Source: Balanoglossus misakiensis (taxonomy: Eukaryota; Hemichordata). From it: a stretch of DNA of 64,000 nt. Below are positions 26,201 through 37,189 of the stretch, in pieces (the first letter of the stretch is position 1; each line of letters starts with the position of its first letter). The notes under the pieces were generated by a model. It ran no database searches. It saw only the letters and a list, made by a program, of their open reading frames with translations, and had not been told where the DNA came from. The translations under genes and the position numbers were made by a program. The DNA is taken from positions 3,658,001 to 3,722,000 of the forward strand of contig CM082585.2 in the NCBI GenBank assembly GCA_040954595.2. Reading direction: 5' to 3'.

Positions 26201-29200
26201 CGGCGAGACCTCGCACAAATCCCCGACGAGTTAGAAAGGGAACTCGCGGTGTCGTTCATAAGCAGGCGTGGTATATAACGCATAGGGATAGGAGAATGGC
26301 GGAAAGCGGTCGTGTGTCTGAGCTTCCCCGGCGAGACCTCGCACAAATCCCAGACGAGTTAGAAAGGGAACTCGTGGTGTCGTTCATAAGCAGGCGTGGT
26401 ATATAACGCATAGGGATAGGAGAAGGGCGGGCGGAAAGCGGTCGTGTGTCTGAGCTTCCCTGGCGAGACCTCGCACAAATCCCCGACGAGTTAGAAAGGG
26501 AACTCGTGGTGTCGTTCATTAAGCAGGCGTGGTATATAACGCATAGGGATAGGAGAAGGGCGGGTGGAAAGCGGTCGCTGTCTGAGCTTCTCCGGCGAGA
26601 CCTCGCACCAATCCCCGCCGAGTTAGAAAGGGAACTCGCGGTGTCGTCATTTAAGCAGGCGTGGTATATAACGCATAGGGATAGGAGAAGGGCGGGCGGA
26701 AAGCGGTCTCTGTCTGAGCTTCTCCTGCGAGACCTCGCACCAATCCCCGCCGAGTTAGAAAGGGAACTCGCGGTGTCGTCATTTAAGCAGGCGTGGTATA
26801 TAACGCATAGGGATAGGAGAAGGGCGGGCGGAAAGCGGTCGCTGTCTGAGCTTCTCCGGCGAGACCTCGCACCAATCCCCGCCGAGTTAGAAAGGGAACT
26901 CGCGGTGTCGTCATTTAAGCAGGCGTGGTATATAACGCATAGGGATAGGAGAAGGGCGGGCGGAAAGCGGTCGCTGTCTGAGCTTCTCCGGCGAGACCTC
27001 GCACCAATCCCCGCCGAGTTAGAAAGGGAACTCGCGGTGTTGTCATTTAAGCAGGCGTGGTATATAACGCATAGGGATAGGAGAAGGGCGGGCGGAAAGC
27101 GGTCGTGTGTCTGAGCTTCCCCGGCGAGACCTCGCACAAATCCCAGACGAGTTAGAAAGGGAACTCGTGGTGTCGTTCATAAGCAGGCGTGGTATATAAC
27201 GCATAGTGATAGGAGAAGGGCGGGCGGAAAGCGGTCGTGTGTCTGAGCTTCCCCGGCGAGACCTCGCACAAATCCCCGACGAGTTAGAAAGGGAACTCGT
27301 GGTGTCGTTCATTAAGCAGGCGTGGTATATAACGCATAGGGATAGGAGAAGGGCGGGTGGAAAGCGGTCGCTGTCTGAGCTTCTCCGGCGAGACCTCGCA
27401 CCAATCCCCGCCGAGTTAGAAAGGGAACTCGCGGTGTCGTCATTTAAGCAGGCGTGGTATATAACGCATAGGGATAGGAGAAGGGCGGGCGGAAAGCGGT
27501 CGCTGTCTGAGCTTCTCCGGCGAGACCTCGCACCAATCCCCGCCGAGTTAGAAAGGGAACTCGCGGTGTCGTCATTTAAGCAGGCGTGGTATATAACGCA
27601 TAGGGATAGGAGAAGGGCGGGCGGAAAGCGGTCGCTGTCTGAGCTTCCCCGGCGAGATCTCGCACAAATCCCCGCCGAGTTAGAATGGGAAATCGAGGTG
27701 TCGTTCATTAAGCAGGCGTGGTATATAACGCATAGGGAAAGGAGAAGGGCGGGCGGAAAGCGGTCGTGTGTCTGAGCTTCTCCGGCGAGACCTCGCACAA
27801 ATCCCCGACGAGTTAGAAAGGGAACTCGCAGTGTCGTTCATTAAGCAGGCGTGGTATATAACGCATAGGGATAGGAGAAGGGCGGGCGGAAAGCGGTCGT
27901 GTGTCTGAGCTTCCCCGGCGAGTCCTCGCACAAATCCCCGACGAGTTAGAAAGGGAACTCGCAGTGTCGTTCATTAAGCAGGCGTGGTATATAACGCATA
28001 GGGATAGGAGAATGGCGGGCGGAAAGCGGTCGTGTGTCTGAGCTTCTCCGGCGAGACCTCGCACAAATCCCCGCCGAGTTAGAAAGGGAACTCGAGGTGT
28101 CGTTCATTAAACAGGCGTGGTATATAACGCATAGGGATAGGAGAAGGGCGGGCGGAAAGCGGTCGTGTGTCTGAGCTACCCCGGCGAGACCTCGCACAAA
28201 TCCCCGCCGAGTTAGAAAGGGAACTCGAGGTGTCGTTCATTAAACAGGCGTGGTATATAACGCATAGGGATAGGAGAAGTGCTGGCGGAAAGCGGTCGTG
28301 TGTCTGAGCTACCCCGGCAAGATCTCGCACAAATCCCCACCGATTTAGAAAGGGAACTCGTGGTGTCGTTCATTAAACAGGCGTGGTATATAACGCATAG
28401 GGATAGGAGAAGAGCGGGCGGAAAGCGGTCGTGTGTCTGAGCTTCCCCGGCGAGTCCTCGCACAAATCCCCGCCGAGTTAGAAAGGGAACTCGCGGTATC
28501 GTTCATTAAGCAGGCGTGGTATATAACGCATAGGGATAGGAGAAGGGCGGGCGGAAAGCGGTCGTGTGTCTTAGCTACCCCGGCGAGACCTCGCACAAAT
28601 CCCCGCCGAGTTAGAAAGGGAACTCGAGGTGTCGTTCATTAAACAGGCGTGGTATATAACGCATAGGGATAGGAGAATGGCGGGCGGAAAGCGGTCGTGT
28701 GTCTGAGCTTCCCCGGCGAGTCCTCGCACAAACCCCTGCCGAGTTAGAAAGGGAACTCGCGGTGTCGTTCATTAAGCAGGCGTGGTATATAACGCATAGG
28801 GATAGGAGAAGGACAGGTGAATAGCGGTCGCCTGTCCTAGCTCCCCCGGCGAGACCTTGCACAAATCCCCGACGAGTTAGAATGGGAATTCGCGGTGTCG
28901 TTCATTAAACAGGCGTGGTATATAACGTATAGGGATTGGAGAAGGACGGGTGGTTAGCGGTCGCTGTCTGAGCTTCCCCGGCGAGACCTCGCACAAATCC
29001 CCGACGAGTTAGAAAGGGAACTCGCGGTGTCGTTCATAAGCAGGCGTGGTATATAACGCATAGGGATAGGAGAATGGCGGAAAGCGGTCGTGTGTCTGAG
29101 CTTCCCCGGCGAGACCTCGCACAAATCCCAGACGAGTTAGAAAGGGAACTCGTGGTGTCGTTCATAAGCAGGCGTGGTATATAACGCATAGGGATAGGAG

Positions 29201-31465
29201 AAGGGCGGGCGGAAAGCGGTCGTGTGTCTGAGCTTCCCTGGCGAGACCTCGCACAAATCCCCGACGAGTTAGAAAGGGAACTCGTGGTGTCGTTCATTAA
29301 GCAGGCGTGGTATATAACGCATAGGGATAGGAGAAGGGCGGGTGGAAAGCGGTTGCTGTCTGAGCTTCTCCGGCGAGACCTCGCACCAATCCCCGCCGAG
29401 TTAGAAAGGGAACTCGCGGTGTCGTCATTTAAGCAGGCGTGGTATATAACGCATAGGGATAGGAGAAGGGCGGGCGGAAAGCGGTCGCTGTCTGAGCTTC
29501 TCCGGCGAGACCTCGCACCAATCCCCGCCGAGTTAGAAAGGGAACTCGCGGTGTCGTCATTTAAGCAGGCGTGGTATATAACGCATAGGGATAGGAGAAG
29601 GGCGGGCGGAAAGCGGTCGCTGTCTGAGCTTCTCCGGCGAGACCTCGCACCAATCCCCGCCGAGTTAGAAAGGGAACTCGCGGTGTCGTCATTTAAGCAG
29701 GCGTGGTATATAACGCATAGGGATAGGAGAAGGGCGGGCGGAAAGCGGTCGCTGTCTGAGCTTCTCCGGCGAGACCTCGCACCAATCCCCGCCGAGTTAG
29801 AAAGGGAACTCGCGGTGTTGTCATTTAAGCAGGCGTGGTATATAACGCATAGGGAAAGGAGAAGGGCGGGCGGAAAGCGGTCGTGTGTCTGAGCTTCCCC
29901 GGCGAGACCTCGCACAAATCCCAGACGAGTTAGAAAGGGAACTCGTGGTGTCGTTCATAAGCAGGCGTGGTATATAACGCATAGGGATAGGAGAAGGGCG
30001 GGCGGAAAGCGGTCGTGTGTCTGAGCTTCCCCGGCGAGACCTCGCACAAATCCCCGACGAGTTAGAAAGGGAACTCGTGGTGTCGTTCATTAAGCAGGCG
30101 TGGTATATAACGCATAGGGATAGGAGAAGGGCGGGTGGAAAGCGGTCGCTGTCTGAGCTTCTCCGGCGAGACCTCGCACCAATCCCCGCCGAGTTAGAAA
30201 GGGAACTCGCGGTGTCGTCATTTAAGCAGGCGTGGTATATAACGCATAGGGATAGGAGAAGGGCGGGCGGAAAGCGGTCGCTGTCTGAGCTTCTCCGGCG
30301 AGACCTCGCACCAATCCCCGCCGAGTTAGAAAGGGAACTCGCGGTGTCGTCATTTAAGCAGGCGTGGTATATAACGCATAGGGATAGGAGAAGGGCGGGC
30401 GGAAAGCGGTCGCTGTCTGAGCTTCTCCGGCGAGACCTCGCACCAATCCCCGCCGAGTTAGAAAGGGAACTCGCGGTGTTGTCATTTAAGCAGGCGTGGT
30501 ATATAACGCATAGGGATAGGAGAAGGGCGGGCGGAAAGCGGTCGTGTGTCTGAGCTTCCTCGGCGAGACCTCGCACAAATCCCCGACGAGTTAGAAAGGG
30601 AACTCGCAGTGTCGTTCATTAAGCAGGCGTGGTATATAACGCATATGGATAGGAGAAGGGCGGGCGGAAAGCGGTCGTGTGTCTGAGCTTCCCCGGCGAG
30701 ACCTCGCACAAATCCCAGACGAGTTAGAAAGGGAACTCGTGGTGTCGTTCATTAAGCAGGCGTGGTATATAACGCATAGGGATAGGAGAAGGGCGGGCGG
30801 AAAGCGGTCGTGTGTCTGAGCTTCCCCGGCGAGACCTCGCACAAATCCCCGACGAGTTAGAAAGGGAACTCGAGGTGTCGTTCATTAAGCAGGCGTGGTA
30901 TATAACGCATAGGGATATGAGAACGGCGGGCGGAAAGCGGTCGCTGTCTGAGCTTCTCCGGCGAGACCTCGCACCAATCCCCGCCGAGTTAGAAAGGGAA
31001 CTCGCGGTGTCGTCATTTAAGCAGGCGTGGTATATAACGCATAGGGATAGGAGAAGGACGGGTGGATTGTGGTCGTGTGTCTGAGCTTCTCCGGCGAGAC
31101 CTCGCACAAATCCCCGCCGAGTTAGAAAGGGAACTCGCTGTGTGGTTTGTTAAGCAGGCGTGGTATATAACGCATAAGGATAGGAGAAGGGCGGGCGGAA
31201 AGCGGTCGCTTTTACGAGCTCCCCCGGCGAGACCTCGCTCAAATCCCCGACCAGTTAGAAAGGGAATTCGCTGTGTGGTTCTTTAAGCAGGCGTGGTATA
31301 TAACGCATAGGGACAGGAGAGGACGGGTGGAAAGCGGTCGCTGTCTGAGCTAACCCGGCGAGACCTCGCACAAATCCCCGCCGAGTTAGAAAGGGAATTC
31401 GCTGTGTGGTTCTTTAAGCAGGCGTGGTATATAACGCATGGGGAAAGGAGAAGGACGGGTGGATA
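20276..31465. repeat. 133-bp tandem satellite array, block 2
   Basis: The same satellite as block 1 resumes with the same orientation and continues for about 84 monomers. Many monomers here are 132 bp because GGTCGTGTGTCTGAG is shortened to GGTCGCTGTCTGAG. Since 132 is a multiple of 3, runs of these stay open for up to 293 codons on the minus strand (22,674-23,555) and 222 codons on the plus strand (22,864-23,532). The last four monomers (31,060-31,465) are visibly decayed, with GTGTGGTTTGTTAAGC in place of GTGTCGTTCATTAAGC. The array ends inside a monomer at GGTGGATAGC. Confidence 0.96.
20480..30540. repeat. Higher-order repeats of about 3.58, 3.58 and 2.78 kb in block 2
   Basis: Sequence from about 20,480 to 24,060 repeats with a shift of 3,582 bp (24,062 to about 27,640). 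A third, shorter version (about 27,640-30,540) shares the rest with a shift of 2,778 bp. Markers that recur include the CTTCTTGGGCGAG monomer at 20,878 and 24,460, the GGTGAATAGCGGTCGCCTGTCC monomer at 22,456, 26,038 and 28,816, and the run of 132-bp monomers after each. The units are nearly identical, so the duplications are recent. Confidence 0.85.
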
Positions 31466-31589
31466 GCAATTGTTCCGATGTATATTGGAATTGGAATTCG
31501 AAAGTTGGTGAATTTCAACAACAGCAAAAAAATAATGCTTTTTGTGCACCATGGTTTCGTAAATAATGGGACAGTTCATCTGGTAAATG

Positions 31590-32098
31590 GAATTAGGCCT
31601 TGTCACTTCATTGGCTCGGGTACTATTTTATGTTTCATTTCAATTTTAGCAACATTTCATGTTTCCCATTTCTTTAGAGAATTCCTTTTTTTCTATAAAC
31701 AAGTAATTTCTGCTTGCATAGTGCAAAAGGTGGTCGGTCATTTTCACCAAACCCAGTCATTTAGATGTGCGCAATCAAATTATCTGGGATAATATCAACA
31801 TTTCAGATAATGGTAAGACTCTTTTTTCCCTAGTTGGATTCATTCAAATATTATGTTCAGGACATCGTTGATACCAACGGCGATTTTCTTCCACCTACTC
31901 TATTGTTATATAAAACTCAAGAATAAGTCAAACTAGATTGTTGAATGGATAAAGTTGCGGAACCTTATTCCCATAGAATGGAAATCTGTGTTGAAAGGTA
32001 CTCAGTTGCATCAGATTCGTAGATTAAAGAATTTCATTCATGTCAATGGAAAACATTTGGTTTTACCTAAAGATCTGCCTCGCCTTACTTCATTTTTA
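31590..32098 (+). pseudogene. Non-LTR retrotransposon ORF2 fragment, upstream half
   Basis: Plus-strand frames encode short stretches typical of the region after the reverse transcriptase domain of LINEs. Examples are NQIIWDNINISDNGK (about 31,770), then after a frameshift DIVDTNGDFLPPTLLLYKTQ (about 31,861), then after another break WIKLRNLIPIEWKSVLKG (about 31,950). Frames are broken, so it is dead. The reading frame leaves this fragment at the edge of the 14-kb palindromic element and resumes at 46,144, so one LINE copy was split by the insertion. The family could be L1/Tx1-like, judged only from the style of the C-terminal region. About 125 bp before it (31,466-31,589) shows nothing recognisable. 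Confidence 0.65.
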
Positions 32099-32131
32099 GT
32101 AGTATAGGTTGGAGCCGTAGCACTCTCATTT

Positions 32132-32766
32132 GGGGAGGAGGAGCTGAGGAGGAGCTGAGGAGGAGCTGAGGAGGAGGAGCTGAGGAGGAGGCGGAGGAGC
32201 TGAGGAGGAGCTGAGGAGGAGCTGAGGAGGAGGAGCTGAGGAGGAGGAGCTGAGGAGGAGGCGGAGGAGCTGAGGAGGAGCTGAGGAGGAGGAGCTGAGG
32301 AGGAGGCGGAGGAGCTGAGGAGGAGCTGAGGAGGAGCTGAGGAGGAGGAGCTGAGGAGGAGGCGGAGGAGGAGGAGCTGAGGAGGAGGCGGAGGAGGAGG
32401 AGGAGGAGCTGAGGAGGAGGAGCTGAGGAGGAGGAGGAGGAGGAGGAGCTGAGGAGGAGGAGGAGGAGCTGAGGAGGAGGAGGAGGAGGAGGAGGAGCTG
32501 AGGAGGAGGAGGAGGAGCTGAGGAGGAGGAGGAGGAGGAGGAGCTGAGGAGGAGGAGGAGGAGCTGAGGAGGAGGAGGAGGAGGAGGAGCTGAGGAGGAG
32601 GAGGAGGAGCTGAGGAGGAGGAGGAGGAGGAGGAGGAGCTGAGGAGGAGGAGGAGGAGCTGAGGAGGAGGAGGAGCTGAGGAGGAGCTGAGGAGGATGAG
32701 GAGGAAGAGGAGGATGAGGAGGAGGAGGAGGAGGAGGAGGCGGAGGAGGAGGAGGCGGAGGAGGTG
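32132..32766. repeat. GGAGGAGCTGA minisatellite, left arm end
   Basis: About 635 bp of near-pure purine-rich repeats built from GGA triplets with interspersed GAGCTGA units (GGAGGAGCTGA and longer versions). It lies just inside the left tip of the palindromic element. The open frames of leucine, serine and proline across it are repeat by-products. A shorter inverted version lies at the right tip. Confidence 0.95.
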
Positions 32767-32949
32767 ATGTTGGGAGGAGGTGATGAGAGGCGAAGGAGGC
32801 CTATCACCCATCACCAAGTTCGATTGTGACCCGAGTAGCGACCCGAGTAGCTGCCGCTGACGTCATCCCATTCTAGTTCGCATGCGCATAAGCGTAACCC
32901 GGGAGATTTCAAAAGAACGATACTAGCGTAGCAACCCATGTAAACAAAT

Positions 32950-34602
32950 ATGGCGACTGAGTTCGAAGATTTCTTGTTTTTGCGTACTTTTTTTGAGGAT
33001 TTTGATGAATCTTTAGATTCTGCGGCAGTTTGGCAACTCCGAATAAATACTGCCATCATTGCCTCTCTGAGCTGTTTATTTTTGCGCCGAAAATACGTCC
33101 CGAAGATACAAAATTTTGCCGAAGATATCGTACCTCAGTATTCTTTGCAGGATTTTTGCATCCATTTCCGTATTTGCAAAGATATCTTCACGTTTGTTCT
33201 GGGTCGCATCGCCCACAAACTGGCAATAGAACAATGCGGTGGCCGCCCTCAAGTGCCTCCAGAAAAACAATTATTGGTATGGATTTGGTACATGGTAAAC
33301 CAGGAATCCATCAGAGAAGTTGGTCACATTTTCAATCTCTCCAAATCCACAGTCCATTCAACAGTAAAGCGTGTCACAAAAGCTATCATTGCTGTGATGA
33401 AAGATGTAAGTACATTGTAAAGTACATTTTCTAGATTATCTTCATGGATTATTTTTGAATACAAATATATTTTAACATTTCAATAATATACAGTTGGTAA
33501 TGCATAATTTCAAGCTCTGTTTAATTATTGCTATCAAAGAACATATTAAAGGGGACAGTTAAAAATTATCCTTTAGCATTTTCTTTTAGTATTATGGTTC
33601 TCTGTGTCAACATTTTTTTTTTCTACTGCACTCTGTATAGCAAGCTGAAATGTCCAATATTATGTTTGTCATAATTGCAGGTATGTGTAAAAATTAATGT
33701 TGAAAAATGACATCAATATTTGTAGGTTATCAGGTGGCCAACACAAGAGCGACAGAGGGAGATTTCACAGAGTTTTCAGCTTGATTGTGGTTTACCAGGT
33801 ATAGTGGGCATTATTGATGGCACTCACATTAGACTGGCTGGTTGTATTGGTGGAGCTCAAGACTATATAAATAGGAAAGGTTATCCATCCATGCAACTTC
33901 AGGTAAGAAAATTCATTTTTAATTTTATAGAGAAAAATTTATATCTTCCATCATGACATGTGTCATTCTTGAATTTAAAAAATAAAACCTGTTGAAATGT
34001 TGGTTAGTCTCTGCCATTGAGAATTTTATCAAGTTACATAAATGTAGGAGATTCTTGACAAAAAGTGTCCTTTTTTTCAGGTCATTGTTGATGATAATCT
34101 ATTAATCACCAATGCATACACTGGATGGCCTGGTTGTACACACGATGCCCGTGTCCTTCGAAATTCTTCCCTGTACACAAGACTGGAGACTAATGAAGTA
34201 ACTATGGGTCCTGGGAGATACATCATTGGTGATTCTGCATACCCTTTGAGAGAATGGCTTATCACTCCCTTCAGAGACAATGGATTTTTAACCATTCAGC
34301 AGCGCAGGTTCAATCGCGTCTTTTCATCCTGCCGTCAAAATGTTGAACGATCAATTGGGCATTTAAAGGGTCGTGTTAGGAGGCTCAGAGAATTGCCTAT
34401 GCATAGTCCTGAAGATGTGTGTGAGACTATAATTTCTGGCTGTATTCTTCACAATCTACGTATTATCCATCATGATGATGTGGAAAACTATATTGATTTA
34501 GATCCACAGCATATTGATGATCCAAACCAATATCCAAATGTTCATGTGAATGCACCTGGGGGTATTGCCAGAAGACAGCAACTCATGAATCATTTACATT
34601 AA
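32950..34602 (+). CDS. PIF/Harbinger DDE transposase (HARBI1-like), left copy
   Basis: Three exons, 32,950-33,405, 33,726-33,902 and 34,081-34,602, all phase 0, with GT-AG introns, give 384 residues, the usual size for this family. The protein is the DDE endonuclease that cuts and joins transposon ends in the nucleus. Seen directly: an N-terminal helix-turn-helix region (about residues 100-150, NLSKSTVHSTVKRV), the first Asp in GIVGIIDGTHIRL, a QDYINRKGYPSMQLQ segment, THDARVLRNSS, the second Asp in YIIGDSAYPLREW, and the Glu in NVERSIGHLKGR followed by RRLRELP. The DDE triad and frames are intact, so it could be active. The start ATG (ATATGGCGACTGAG) gives the longest frame. It faces the Myb-like gene convergently, the usual Harbinger gene pair. 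The second copy at 43,796-45,448 encodes the same protein as far as I compared. Confidence 0.93.
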
Positions 34603-35564
34603 GAGTGTCAACATCATTAGGTATCTTAATGGATTGCCTTTCACACATGAAAATGAAACCTTTTTCTTGATTTAGTTATAAAAATAAGTTATGCACTGGG
34701 ATAAATGTTTTTTTATCATCTTGTTATGCATATTGTGTATTTGAAGTGTTAAGTGTGACTCTGGACATGAAATATTTATTGATTAAAATATATATGGTTA
34801 AGTCGACATTGAAGGATTCAAAGCCTGACTTTCTATTGCTGGTAACATTTTAAATGTACAATCTTACCTGGATAAAAAAAAAAAAAAACACACTTTATGT
34901 TTGTATATGATATAACAATTTATTGTAAAGGTTCAAATGTTTTTTAAAGATAAAGAATTCACTTTTATCCATCAATAATAATAATAGAATAAATATTATA
35001 GACAATAAATACATTCATAAGTTATGCAATAATTACTTAATAAATAAAGAGTATCAATATATTAACTATAAACATTGAAAATGACTTTGCATTTTTACAT
35101 TTGTTTTTCATAAGTTATGATGTAATAATTTCTAGTAATAAATAAAAAGTATCACATATTATTAACTATAAACATTGGTAATGACTTTTGAATTTTTACA
35201 TTTGTTTTTAAAGTTCAACGTCTTCATACATATAATACATACATACCATACATACATAAATGCCAACAGCAATGCTAATAAATTATTTGAGATTTTCAAA
35301 ATATTTTTTAAGGTTATCATGCGTACATGGAATAATTCTGATTAAAAATTGAGTTTGTCAAATAAAAAAAAAATAAAAAATCATCACGAACATGTAGTAT
35401 GAACATATAACACTCCAATAAAATTTTAACAATTGTCCAGAAATTCAGATACTTCTACAACTATAACAGTATCAATGAAAACGTTTAGTAACAATAAACT
35501 TTATGAAATATTTCATTTAGATAAAACATTTTTGAATTTTGTCAAATTTATTATACGGTAATCT
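34603..35564. other. AT-rich spacer between convergent Harbinger genes, left
   Basis: No gene is seen. It holds the 3' ends of the two convergent genes. A ~96-bp tandem duplication occupies about 35,014-35,210, recognised by the pair AACTATAAACATTG ... TTTTTACATTTGTTTTT occurring twice. A 14-A run lies near 34,876. The mirror copy is at 42,834-43,795. Confidence 0.8.
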
Positions 35565-36436
35565 TTAGTTCTTATTGACAGACTGCTCGTATAAATCCAA
35601 CATTCTATCCATTCTTCTCATTTTCTCTGTATGTTGTTTTTCCATCATCCCAAACAAATCATCATTTTTCTTTTCCATTTGTGTAATTGCAGCCATCAAT
35701 TTATCTTGTGGGGATACTCTGTCGGATATTTTGTTTCTTTTTCTGTGTGTACGTGGTGTTGCATGTGTGTCAGATGTGCTTGGTGTTGCATGTGTGTCAG
35801 ATGTGCTTGGTGTTGCATGTGTGTCAGATGTGCTTGGTGTTATCTCTGTAGGTTCTGTAGTCGTCATTTCTGTTGTTGTTTCTGTCACTGTGTCTGTGTT
35901 ATTTTTACTTTTGTCGGTCGTCAAATCAAGCGAATCCATCGTACATGTGGGCTGTGTCGATTCCTTCATCCCATATAAATTATCAAACTCATTGAAATGT
36001 CGACACGTTTTCCTTTCTGCTCCAGTTTTCTTTCGGTTATCAATCACTTCCATATAATTTTTTTTTAAATTTTTCCATTTATCCCTTGCCTGTGTGACAG
36101 ACACAGAAACCCCCGCCTCTCCCATTTTAGACACAATGGACTGCCACAACTTCTCATGTCTAACACTAGTTTTAAATAAATCTTCCATGTCAGACCTCAA
36201 CACTACAAGTAAATTTTCTTCTCTATCATTCCAAATGTGAATTCTAGCTACGTTTTCTGTGCTGTGTGATGTTGTTCCTGCTTTACTTGGTTCATGTGGT
36301 TGCTGAGTGTTTGTGTTCTTTTCACCTTGTCCTTGACTGCTTTGGTTCTGGTCGAGGTCTTGTACCTTTTCCTTTTGTTTTCCGTTGTGTGCTGCAATAG
36401 CTTGTGAAATGATAGCTTGTTTGATGTTAGAGTCTG
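35565..36436 (-). CDS. Myb/SANT-like DNA-binding protein of Harbinger, main exon, left copy
   Basis: This is the second Harbinger gene: a Myb/SANT-like protein that, in characterised Harbinger systems, binds the transposon ends and brings the transposase into the nucleus. The visible exon ends with a stop at 35,565 and is open up to an acceptor AG at 36,437-36,438, giving 289 residues. It starts in phase 1, so a short upstream exon with the start codon exists but I could not identify it. Seen directly: Gln-rich N-terminus, then the Myb-like domain (IHIWNDREENLLVVL, LWQSIVSKMGEAG, QARDKWKNLKKNY), three PSTSDTHAT repeats, and a C-terminal helical, probably coiled-coil segment (MEKKNDDLFGMMEKQH). 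An internal GTG/TTG start would cut the domain, so the longer frame is right. Confidence 0.85.
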
Positions 36437-36681
36437 TTAAATATAAGAATGGGTATAGTCAAGACAAGTTTATTTCTATTTGCTCACCAAAACATGATTC
36501 TATCAGATTAATTACTGTTGAACTTGAATCCTTAGTACATAAAACCAAAAATGAAATTATTTAATTATAGTTCAGCTTTGTAGAGATATTTAGACATTTT
36601 ACCACTTTTAGATGACCAACACAGAAAATATTTGTTTATAAACATAAGTGACGTGAGCGGACAATGCCTTAGACACACAGT

Positions 36682-36760
36682 CCCTAACCCTAACCCTAAC
36701 CCCTAACCCTAACCCTAAGCCTAAAAGTGCATATAAATTGACGTAGGGGGGGGGGGGGGG
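36682..36760. repeat. Interstitial telomere-like tract and poly-G run, left arm
   Basis: Six or so CCCTAA units with slight irregularities (CCCCTAA, AAGCCTAA) lie at 36,682-36,723. After 22 bp a run of 15 G follows at 36,746-36,760. Mirror copies are at 41,675-41,718 and 41,641-41,652. Both tracts can form G-quadruplexes, on opposite strands. Confidence 0.93.
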
Positions 36761-37189
36761 TAAATTAGTCTTGTAAAATACTGTCTCTCTGAATGTATAC
36801 CTAGAACAACAGGGAAGTATTTGGTATCAAAAGAAAGCTTAATAAACAAGCTTTCCATTAATTACAAAATTAAAGTGATATGACAAATCATGACATCATA
36901 GTGACGTCATAAGTTAAAATACCCTTACGAAAATGGTGTTCTGTTCACCTATAATTTGTATAAATGTGAGGTTTTGCAAAACACGTCTCTGAGCAATTGT
37001 ACTGATGAAAACTGTGATGTGTTTGGTATCAACAGAAAGCTGATTGAGTAAAGTATCTAATTATTGCAAAATATTGATATAATAATCAATTACGTCATCA
37101 TTACGTCATACTTCCAAGTACCCTTACCAATTAGTGACTATGATGACAAGTTATTACCCTAGGAGATAGGTGCCTTTAAATAAAAAAAA
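36761..37189. other. Non-coding segment with an internal tandem echo, left arm
   Basis: No gene is seen. Two related ~140-bp stretches share TTTGGTATCAA(A/C)AGAAAGCT, TGACGTCAT(A/T)-type motifs and a CACGTCTCTGAGCAATTGTA/CTGTCTCTCTGAATGTATA pair, suggesting an old tandem duplication. The mirror copy at 41,217-41,640 differs by two substitutions near 41,311-41,318. Confidence 0.6.

Noticed and set aside
1-31465. Dozens of open frames of 60-293 codons on both strands, rich in Arg, Ser, Leu and Pro
   Set aside because: They repeat with the 133- or 132-bp satellite period, overlap on both strands and encode no known domain. They are by-products of the tandem repeat.
1-31465. CENP-B box or tRNA A/B boxes in the satellite
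   Set aside because: No monomer segment fits the CENP-B consensus or a paired A-box and B-box at tRNA spacing.
32038-32817. Long Leu/Ser/Pro-rich minus-strand frames, and their mirror at 45,581-46,286
   Set aside because: They are translations of the GGA minisatellite and have no sign of a real protein.
35575-36057. Plus-strand frames antisense to the Myb-like gene, and their mirror at 42,341-42,823
   Set aside because: They overlap the well-supported Myb-like exon and show only Cys/Val-rich shadow translation.
32810-36670. Separate Harbinger TIRs inside each arm (TGACGTCAGCGG near 32,858 against TGACGTGAGCGG near 36,649)
   Set aside because: Only about 12 bp match imperfectly and no target duplication is seen, so the evidence is too weak to mark element ends.
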